In this document: piece after piece, positions 25,442 to 35,100 of the stretch
Position numbering within the stretch: position 1 is the first letter of the stretch
Layout of the letters: every line of letters begins with the position of its first letter
Source of the DNA: Plecoglossus altivelis
Taxonomy: Eukaryota > Chordata > Actinopteri > Osmeriformes > Plecoglossidae
DNA: 64,000 nt
Assembly: GCA_036571765.1 (NCBI GenBank)
Contig: BROE01000007.1
Span: 11,604,988-11,668,987, forward strand
Reading direction: 5' to 3'
Translations under genes and position numbers: made by a program
Notes under the pieces: generated by a model
What the model was told of the DNA's origin: nothing
Databases searched by the model: none
Seen by the model: only the letters and a program-made list of their open reading frames with translations

Positions 25442-28400
25442 ATGCGGGACCGAACCAAGGAGTTGGGAAATGTAAGTACCAGGAGCTACTGATCGTGCTA
25501 GCTCGCCAGCGAAAAGTTAGCTCGCCAGCCCTACACGCTGACTTACAACATGCAAGCACTCGGTTTACGACATAAACACAAATGTATGTCTTAATGATGT
25601 TGGCTGATTAACATTTTTGCAGATGGTTAACTGGTTTTATCGCTACCTTGCCAGCGTTCCCTAGTCAGAGACTCGGATACAAATGAATGTCTTGGCCAAC
25701 TAACCTAGACAAATGGTTTTCCTCTCCTTTTATACCGAAGAAGCGAAACAAATGCCAGGACAGGGTGTGCATGGCATAGAGTCCAGTGCATCGACCTCTG
25801 CACATTTTCAAAAAATCGACTGAGCTACGTCATCCAATGTTTTGCACAGCCGATGTAGGCCTCAATAGGTGGTTTACAGGGCTGTTGCCAATAGGATTGT
25901 GTTGACGATTTGAAATCATGCTCTTCCCACAACAGAAAGCAGAGTCATCGGATGAAGATGAAGAAGGCTCTCTCATGATCAAGCCTGGCTCTTCCTCTGC
26001 AAAGGAAGAGAAGGAGAACGATGCCTTTTTCAAGAAGGTTGGTTTTTGCCAGTCACTACAGCAAAGTAGTAGTGCTAATGGCAGCAGCCTCAGGAGTGAT
26101 GTTGTAACTGTCTATTCACAAGCAGTGTCAGCCCTCAAATCTTATGGGAGTGAAACGTCACTTCTGAAATCCCTTGATGAAGGTTAATAATGCCTTCCAT
26201 GCCACGTCGACATCACCACACTAACCGTCCCAGGGAGAGGATAACTTGGTTTGTGGGTGGCATGTTTTGGAACCGTTTGTTGTGTCAACAGCCTGTCTTT
26301 CCAGCCCACCCGGGGTCACTGTCACCATGTGCACTTGATCTTGTTAGTTCAAAGGTTCACGCTTGCTGCTGAAGCGATCATATGAGCGTACACACCATGC
26401 TGTGTGATCTCTCCCAGGTGAAAGAGATCCGAGAGGGACTGGAGTCTCTCAAGAAGAAGGTTTCCGACCTTGAGAACAAACAGAAAACAGTGTTAGGCGT
26501 GGCCCTGCCAGAAGACAGTAAGTAGACTAACATGACGCAGCCGTTTCCTTTTAAGGCAGCTTTCACTCAGTGGATGTCTGCACATTCCAGGAAACCGTGA
26601 TTTCCATTTGCATATCGTTTTGAATGAAAGCGTCCTGCTAAATAACAAGTAAATGCATGTCTTTGGTTCTACAAGCAGAGGTCAAAGTCACTCCTTACAC
26701 CAGATTGTGTTAGACTCAGGTCTTGTATATACTTGGTTCTCAAGACACTGTAGGACCAGTGTATTTACTGTTCCCACACAATCCCTTTTCCTTGTAATGC
26801 ATTGCAGTGCTACTTCATTAAAGGGCAAATGAAGTGATGTGCGGCTTTGTTGCAGGCATGAAAAGAGACCTGCAGACACTTAGGGACGAGATCAAAACGT
26901 TGGCCTGTCAGATTCAGAAGAGACTGAAGAGTAAGTCATGAGATGGCTTCAGTCCCATATTGGACTGTTAAGGTGTCTCTCTTTTCTTGTTTGTCAGTGA
27001 ATATTGTGGAATGCAGACTCGTAATATACTTTGGACCCTTTTTTGTTTCGAAGCAATTGAACCCAAGAAAGTCGAAGAGGATGGAAAATACGTCGCTATT
27101 AATATTAGGATGCAAAGAGCACAGGTAAGAAACAAAACAATGTGAAAGAGAATGAAAGAGAAGTCCTGTGTGATTTGAGAAGCTAAGTAGCTGTTTAGGA
27201 ACCCATCGGTCCTTATTCTGATCCAATCACATTGGTCCTCTTCCCCCCCAGCATGGCGTCCTGTCGAGGGAGTTTGTGGAGTTGATGGGTCACTGTAACA
27301 CCATCCAGGCTCAGTACAGAGATCGCAACGTGGAGAGGATAAAAAGGCAGCTCAAAATCAGTTAGGTCTGAGTCACGGACTAGAGAGGCTGGAGCCCTCG
27401 CCCTGCCCTGCCTAGTCTGAAAGAGGAAACTGGGACCACGTTTCACCATTCTGGATTCTTTTTTTATTTATTTGATTTTTTTTAAGGAACCTTTCGTCAC
27501 GACAAATTTTGCAGAACTTAAGATCATTTTGACAACAAGCTTGAATGATTTGTCAGACGCAGCCACTGATAAGAGCTCTTGTGTTCCTGCAGCTGGAAAC
27601 GACGTATCGGACGAGCAGTTGGATACCATGCTGGAGAGCGGACAGACGGATGTTTTCACACAGAATGTGAGGGTGCTCACGTGAACACTGTTAAACACAG
27701 TCACGTTAAATTCCCCCACTGTTGAAGTGAGATTGATTATAGTTTAACCCTCGTGCTTTCTTCGTATTCTGCTACCTCTCCTTGTCCTAAGGGGCAAAAA
27801 GGCCCCACATTCAACCCTGATATAAAGTTGGTTGATTTAATTTGACCCTGTACCCTTTTGGGCACTGAAATGTGCAGTCATGCTGCACATGAATCAGAAA
27901 GATTTCATTTTGTCTAAGTTCAATCAAGCACATGCAATCTAATAGTCTGATTGTGGGTGTGCATTAAACATTTTTTGTGGGTCATTCTGACCCCTGAAGA
28001 GATCACAAGGGTGAAGACATGCCAGTTGCTTTCGCTGGCTTGGAAGTGGTAAACACACTCAATAAAATCGCTAACCTGATGTAGATGGAGAGAATGAAGC
28101 ACCATATCGTTTCTTGTCGTTCAGATCCTGAACGACGCCAAAGCCACCAAGCAGGCCCTGAATGAGATCGAGTCTCGACACGATGAGATCCTGAAGCTGG
28201 AGCGTAGCATCAGAGACCTACATGACATGTTCCAGTATCTGGCCATGGAGGTCGAAGCTCAGGTGAGAGACATGCATCACATGTTCCAGTATCTGGCCAT
28301 GGAGGTCGAAGCTCAGGTGAGAGACATGCATCACATGTTCAGTACCTGGTCATGGAGGTCGAAGCTCAGGTGAAAGACATACATGACATGTTCAGTACCT

Positions 28401-28981
28401 GGTCATGGAGGTCGAAGCTCAGGTGAGAGACATGCATCACATGTTCAGTACCTGGTCATGGAGGTCGAAGCTCTAGTAAGGCAGACAGCCAATATAGTAA
28501 AATACACTTACTGTGATGGTTGATGTCTCCTTGATGTCGATGGATCAGCAGCAACTGCAAGGCACAACACATTTTAATGACCCGTCAATATTTTCATGTA
28601 GTGGATCACCTAATATAAGCCATCGCAAATCCAGATCACACAAATGTATCTCCATATTTCTAAAAACCGCAACTAACATGTCTGTAACGATGTCGCTTTC
28701 TTTTCGAAGGGGGAGATGGTAAACCGTATCGAAGCTAACATTTTAAGCTCAAGTGACTTTGTGGTGAAGGCAGTCGAGAACACAGGAAAAGCGGTGGAGT
28801 ACAAGAGCAAAGCACGAAAGGTTGGCTTCAAAGCTCTCACTCTGACATGTTTACATCTGTGACTTGAAGATGTGGCTGAACGCCTGTTTCTTTCTGCCTG
28901 CAGAAGAAGATGTGGATTATGATATGCTGTGCTATTCTCATCATCATCCTAGCCATTTCATTGGCCGTCAGCTTCGGCTGA
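25442..28981 (+). CDS. stx4: Syntaxin-4 (Qa-SNARE), complete
   Basis: Ten coding exons sum to 888 bp (295 aa; human STX4 is 297): 25442-25471, 25936-26037, 26418-26517, 26856-26930, 27054-27124, 27252-27360, 27593-27666, 28125-28262, 28710-28820 and 28904-28981. All introns are GT-AG and all phases close. The protein starts MRDRTKELGN, typical of STX4, then has an acidic SSDEDEE stretch and the Habc bundle (about residues 38-155). The SNARE motif follows (about 197-260) with the zero-layer Gln at residue 233 (VEAQGEM), then a polybasic KSKARKKK and a C-terminal membrane anchor from about residue 273. Known role: plasma-membrane t-SNARE pairing with SNAP23 and VAMPs, regulated by Munc18c. The gene is divergent from the RICH gene and convergent with srcap. 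Confidence 0.96.
27744..28015. mobile_element. piggyBac-like miniature element in stx4 intron 7
   Basis: The left end is TTAA followed by CCCTCGTGCTTTCTTCG. The right end, reverse-complemented, is CCCTTGTGATCTCTTC, so the two ends are similar inverted termini. TTAA is the piggyBac target; the right flank has decayed to TGAA. An internal GGGTCATTCTGACCC palindrome is typical of such teleost elements as I recall them. About 265 bp, no coding capacity. Confidence 0.55.
28212..28480 (+). repeat. Tandem copies of the stx4 exon 8 end plus its splice donor
   Basis: The last 51 bases of exon 8 and the first bases of intron 8 are repeated four more times, with copies starting near 28266, 28320, 28373 and 28426. 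Spacings are 54, 54, 53 and 53 bases. Each copy contains CATGGAGGTCGAAGCTC, and three of the four recreate a GCTCAG|GTGA donor. The last has GCTCTAGTAAGG instead. The first extra copy keeps the reading frame; later ones lose a base. Confidence 0.93.
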
Positions 28982-30290
28982 GAGTCTTCCTTAATTGTAA
29001 GTCAGTTCTCTAGGCCCCCCCCCCCCCATTTCTAATCGAAATCTGAACCAGTTCCTCATGTCAACATCACACATTTATTACCACTGACGGAGCTTTCGTT
29101 TGATTCTTTCAGACTTCCTCCAACCCTCCCCTGTTCTGGGACCTTTTGAAAGAAAACACTGTTTCAAGAACTGACCTTTTTAAACTAACGCCTCCACCGT
29201 TCCACACACACACACACACACAGACTGACTGCCACCTTTTTAATATCTGTCTTTTATCTTCTCATCGAGAGGCAGTCCTGAGGACTCCAGCCTTCTGTCA
29301 CTAGGCTTTTCCGTTTCGCTGGTGGCACCAGGGGGATTCGCCTGCGGACGGTTCAGCGTGGAAAACTTCAACAGCGTTTCTTCTTTGCGGTGTCCATGAG
29401 AAAAGGGGAAAGGCAATATTGGATAGCAACCACGGCATGGCGCTGATCGTTAACACGTACTCAGGAAAACCCATAGTATAGTGATTGTAGTGTTAGTCTT
29501 TGTGTTGCCAAGATAAAACATTTCTAGTAGTGTAGGTATTGCTTGTTATTTCAGTAAGAGTAATATAATTAAATACAGCTAATGTTTTGGTAAGTAATGA
29601 TGACATGCACAGTTGAGGAAACTTGAAATATGTCGGAATATGCGGTTGTGACCCACGTGTATATTACGTTTTTAGTTTGAGTTATGATCGCCCTTTTGAA
29701 TTTGATCTCCTAAAAAGGTTCCTGAAATAGTGTCCACGCACTATACTGACCCACACCTCTCTTCGTCCTGCCTAAGGATCGATTTGTATTGTAATGAGTC
29801 TAGCTTGTTGTTGTTAGAGGCTGTTATGAGTGGTTTTTTATGCAGCAACAAGCTAAGAGGATCCTGAAGGAAGTTTCCTAACGTTGCCATTTTTCCTAAC
29901 ATAACTTCTGTTAGCTTGACAGCACAAAAGGTTTACCTGAGATCATGATGTAGTTCACGATTGTAAATGTACAACAAGGGATGGAACATTTCTGACTTTT
30001 TATGCTTTCGAAATGTTTTATTAGATTAGTCTGTTTCACACCTCAAGTGTTTCCCATAGAAGCATTTATCATGGTGCTCTGCCTTTGCCTTAATGCAGTC
30101 AACTCTCTTCCCAACCAAGTGCATAGATGACAGTTCATACTTGTCCATCATTAGACAAAAGAGATGAAGTGAGACATTGCTACTGTACATTACTTGGCTG
30201 TTATATTTTGTATCAAACTTTCAGCTCATTCATTTTAATGTATAATTTGTTTTTAATATAAAGTATTGTCTCTTACCTTACAATTGTGTT
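28982..30290 (+). other. stx4: stx4 3' untranslated region
   Basis: This follows the TGA at 28979-28981. A possible 3'-UTR intron runs from a GTAAGT near 28998 to a TTTCAG near 29112. A short (CA)n sits at about 29203-29222. The rest is AT-rich without an open frame. The only poly(A)-like hexamers before the convergent srcap end are at about 30255. Confidence 0.7.
30255..30262 (+). terminator. Probable stx4 poly(A) signal (variant)
   Basis: Overlapping AATATA/TATAAA hexamers follow a T-rich stretch. It is a non-canonical variant, chosen because no AATAAA precedes it in the 3' UTR. Confidence 0.4.
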
Positions 30291-30489
30291 CCGTAGAATC
30301 TGTTTGCTGTTGGATTCATCTGAAGAGGTTGAGACTTCGTTCAAATGTTGCACGACATTTGGCAATTCATATTGTATTAATGGTATCAGACATTAGCAGG
30401 TCGGTTTGGCCTAAAAATGTACATGGGACTTAGATAAATTGTATGGACAAAGATCTAACATACACAACTGCTGCAAGGACAGAACACGG

Positions 30490-32111
30490 AAATGAGTTTT
30501 TTGGTCTTTTTATTCAACGGTCATTTTGTCTTTAATCTTTCAAGTAAAACAATGTGGAATTACAAGGGAACAAAGGAATGTAACAAATGAAAGAAATCAA
30601 AAAGACCATCACCATATACCACCCAGCCTATCAAACATCACCCAGCCCAAAAAAATAGCTTTGACAAATGCAAGTCCTCAAAAAAAAAGAAAAAAAGGTG
30701 AATCGATAATTTACAGAGCCATCTGGAACTGTACCAGTATGTTTATTCACATATTGTCCAAGTACTTTACATGGAAAAGGAGCAATGGTAAATTGAGGTC
30801 AAAAATAAAGATTTGGGAGTTGGGCAGCACAGATGACCAGGGTGCTTTTGACCATGTGACTCACAGGGGGGAGCAGTTCTTGATGGGGGACTGACTAGTT
30901 CCACACCCCCTCCCCCTACTTCCGATACATGACAAGGCAAACTGGGATTCCAACCCACCTGGCCCCACTAGGCACTCTTATTCAAACTTAGTTCTTTTTC
31001 TTATCGAAAAACAATCTTAACAATTTTGACTGTAAGAACTGGCTTTGGGAAGGGAAGTGGTGTAAAAGAACTGAAGCTCTGCGTCTGACTCTGCCTTGCC
31101 AGCGAGCAACAGGACAATGCTCTTCCAGGTACATTAGCTCAGAGAGACTCAGAGCTCAGGGACACTGTGTGAGGTCCCAGGGACTTAGTAACTGATTGAA
31201 ATTTATGTCAAATAAAAAATATATATCACACCACAATGTACGCCAATGTTGAGAACAACATGTTGTGCAAATGAGAAATGCAGGCTAGATTTAAAATAAG
31301 GATCAGATGGACAGGAAATGACAAGATTGGGAGGCCCAAGCAAAGACAAACTCCAGCATAGTGCAGCAAAGATCACATTTACAGACCTGCTCTCTTCCTA
31401 ATACCCTGGAAGAAACCATCACACATCCAGAACTTATCAACTGACTAGAAAAGACAAGCCAGAACTGCTGACAACATTTCCAGAACCCAACTGTCTAAAA
31501 CCACCAACTTACCACTCGAAACGCCTCTTGAATGTTTCGCACAAATATGATTCCTCTCGACATCCCCGGCAGAGGCCAAACTCTGTATTAAGGGCACAAT
31601 CTAATCCCATCTTTTTAACAGACATCTCTTAGTATTCCAGTCTTTGTATATGATTACAGTACATAGTGTAAAACTAACAACAATTCAATTTGATGGCAGC
31701 CTGTCCGGACGTCCCAGCGGTGCAGTCGGCTACTGTCCATACGACTGGCCACCTTCAGGACTGCTAACACCTTTGAAAGGGAAACGACGATGCTCCGTTT
31801 GCTCTCCCACAGCCTGGCCTGTGAGCCTTTTCCCGGTTGCCATGACTGAAGTGGAGGGTCCACTTGTTCTAGCGTGGAGGGAGAAGGCCAAAGAGGGAGG
31901 GAGGACTCGGACCCGCACGGCACTTGCAGGCCCTCTTCACCGTCGCCGAGAGTGAGGATGTGATCGGCAAACCTTTGAGGTCGTCTCCTCCTCCACCGCC
32001 CCCCCACCCCCACCCCCCTCCCAGATCCTGTTACTGCTTCCCACTGTAATCTGTCTCCAGTCACAACCCTCCTCCCACCCCCCTTCATCTGCTTGTGACG
32101 TGGCCCTCCCA
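30490..32111 (-). other. srcap: srcap 3' untranslated region
   Basis: About 1.6 kb between the srcap stop codon and a canonical AATAAA on the minus strand at 30509-30514. It contains no supported gene on either strand. The plus-strand open frame at 30526-30894 is low-complexity and unsupported. Confidence 0.7.
30509..30514 (-). terminator. srcap poly(A) signal AATAAA
   Basis: The plus strand reads TTTATT. Cleavage is expected about 15-25 bases lower, leaving only about 200 bp between the convergent stx4 and srcap 3' ends. A second AATAAA on the same strand lies near 30739. Confidence 0.55.
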
Positions 32112-35100
32112 TCAAGTCTTGTTGTGACGGTGCTGGGTGGAGGAGGAGCGGGTGTTGCTAGCCGGGGTGCGGGCCTGGGCCGCCGCCAGGGCCGCCACGC
32201 TCCGCAGCACCCTGTCCGGCGTGCCCTCTCCAGAGCCCGTGCTCACTTCCTGCGAGCGCCGCCCTCGCTTCTGCGAGCGCCGCCCCTTCCTGCTCCCCCT
32301 CCCCCGGCCGCTTTTCCTGGACCTCTCGGAGCTGCGGTCTCGCTCGCTGCCCGAGGAGGCGGCCCGGGAGCGGGGCTCTCTGGGTCCCGTGCTCTGGGAG
32401 CTCAGGCTGTGCGTGCGCTGGCTGCTGTTACTGCTGCTCCGGCTCTGGCTGCTGTCCCTGCCTCCTTCACCGTCGCTGGTCGCGCTGCTGCAAGCGCTGT
32501 GGCCCCTGGAGGAGCGAGTCTCCGCCTCGCCCTCGTCCTTACCGTGCTTCTTCCGCTCCTTGTCCTCCCGTTTGCCCCCTCGCTTGTTGTCCGTTTTGAG
32601 GGGAGGGACGAGGGCTCCGGGGCGCTGGCGGGTGGAGCGGGAGGCGGAGCCGCTGGACTGCGTCTGGTTGGGTGTCTGTTTACTGCTGCTGGCTTTGCTG
32701 GCGTTGTTGCTGCTGCAGGAGTTACTTTGAGGGGTGGAGGGCAGACTTTTGCTTTTGGACTTCTGGCTCTTGTCCGAAGAAGCGGGGGAGGTCCCATGCT
32801 TGCCCCCAGAGTCTCTCCTGCTGTTGTGGCCGGGAGTGTCGACACGGCCCCTCATGGCCAGGAGCTTGGCGGCAGCATTCAGGGCTGAACATCTCTTACC
32901 TAGGACTTCTGGCTGGGGAGGAGTGGAGGCCACACTGTTGGCTGGTGATTTACCTTCCGCACTGGGCTGAGAGCCCCTGGACTTGCGGGTGACTCTGGAG
33001 GATGTCTCGCTGCCTGACTCGCCTCCAGTGGAGGTGGTGTTGTTGGACAGAGTCCTGTCCGTGCTCCTGGCCGGCTTCCTCCTCTGTCGGTGGCTCTCCC
33101 CGTCCTTCTCCCTCTCCAGGCGGGGCTGGCCTGGGCGGGGCTGGCCTGGGCGGGGCTGGCCTGAGCAGGTCTGGCGACGCTCCTTCCTGGCGTCAGACAC
33201 GTCTGAGTCAGATGACGAGGAGGAGGACCTCGCCCGTCTCTTCTGAGCGGCCGGTTCCTTCGCTCCGTTCCCCTCCCCTTTCTCCAAGTCGGCTTTCACG
33301 TCAGCCCGTCTCCTCTTGGCAGGCATCTTCTTCTCGGCCGTCTTCTTGTGGAGGGTGGAGGGCGTGGGGGTGGAGGTGGAGCACACGGAGGAAGCAGAGG
33401 AGGAGCGGACCGACTCCTGGCTGCTCTGCCGGCTGAGAGGCCTTTTCTTACTGTGGACTTTCTCCTCCGTCCTGTCCTCCGCCTCCCGCCTTTCTGCTTC
33501 CTTCTTCTGAGAGCTCTGCGACTCTGTTCCAGAGTTGGCGACAGAGTCTTTAGCGTCAGGGGAGGTCGTCGCTTTTCCCTGTTGTGGTCGAGAGGCACAA
33601 ACCCCTCCTCTGTTCTGTGATGTCTTGCTGTTTGCTGTATCCTCCACAGGATCCACCTCCATGTCTGACTGCCTCTCCGTGTCTCTGTTCTGCACCTTCT
33701 CTGTTGGACCAGGACCCACCTTCTGGCTGTCTGGGCACGAAGTAGCTGCGGAACAAGCGGAGGGCGAGGGGACCTGGGGGGGGACTGGAGCTGGCGTAGG
33801 AACGGGGGCTGTGGTCGATGGTGTCTGCTGGGATGTTAAGATGGGGACTGGAAAGGGGGGGAGACCAGGGAGAGAGGGGAGGGTTGGGGTGACATCTATG
33901 ATGTAGGCAGGTGGAACAGAGACTGCAGCAGATGTGGCTGGCTTGCTAGATGGAGGATAGGTTGAGCCAGGAGCTGTGACGGTACTAACAGGACCTGTGG
34001 AAGGGATGGTGGTTGGTGTTGAGATGGCAGGTTTGTTAGGGATTGGAGTGGGAACTTGGGCAGGAGGCAGTGAGGCTGTTGTTGGGAGGGACATGGTAGG
34101 GGCTGGGGCAGAAGGGGCAGGAAGGGTAGGAGGAGTGGAGGTGACTGGTGTCGTCAGAGCCGGTTTGGCAGCTGAGGCAGCAGGCGGTGTAGGGGATGGT
34201 TTGGTTGCCACGGCAGCAGGCGGTGTAGGGGATGGCTTGGTTGCCATGGCAGCAGGCCATGTAGAGGATGGTTTGGTTGCCATGGCAGCAGGTGGTGCAG
34301 GAGATGGTTTGGTTGCCATGGCAGCAGACAGTGTAAGTGATGGTTTGGTTGCCACGGCAGCAGGCGGATTAGGGGATGGTTTGGTTGCCACGGCAGCAGG
34401 TGGTGTAGGAAATGGTTTGGTTGCCACAGCAGCGGGCGGTGTAGGTGATGGTTTGCTTGCCACGGCAGCAGGCGGATTAGGGGATGGTTTGGTTGCCACG
34501 GCAGCAGGCGGTATAGGGGATGGTTTGGTTGCCACAGCAGCGGGTGGTGTAGGGGAAGGTTCGGTTGCCACAGCAGCAGGCGGTGTAGAGGATGGTTTGG
34601 TTGCCAAGGCGGCGGGTGCTGATAAGGGAACAGCTGAGAGAGCGGTGGAGACAGCAGCAGTTGCTGTTGGCCTGGTGACAGTAACAGGGACTGGAGTAGA
34701 GGTGGTGACACTAGAGGATGTACATGTTGTGACTGCTGGTGGAGTGTGGACATGGGCAGGGGTTTGGGCTGGGCTGGGCGATGGGGCTGCCTTTGGGGTG
34801 GGAGCCAGAACTTGAGGTTGCACTTGAGTCACTGTGGGATTGGGTGTAGGAAGCCTGGTGGAGGGTGCAGGGGAGGGTGCGGTGGAGGGTGCAGTGGAGG
34901 GTGCGGTGGAGGGTGCAGGGGAGGGACCGGCAGGTTTGGAGGTTGGGAGTCTGGATGGAGTGCAGGCTGGAGCTGAGATGGAGACTGCAGCTGGTTTAGA
35001 TGAAGCAGTAAGTGTGGGTGGGGTTGACTGTGAAACAGCACCTGTTGATTGGACAGAGGCTACAGTGGGGGTTGCTATGGAAACAGAAACTACAGATGGG

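Noticed and set aside
32100..32888. 262-codon plus-strand open frame, Ala/Arg-rich
   Set aside because: Opposite strand of the GC-rich srcap last exon, whose own frame runs 1503 codons and is conserved with SRCAP.
33976..34815. 279-codon plus-strand open frame rich in Ala-Gly-Val repeats
   Set aside because: It is the antisense shadow of the 36-bp coding minisatellite in srcap. The repeat length keeps all frames open, and no independent gene evidence exists.
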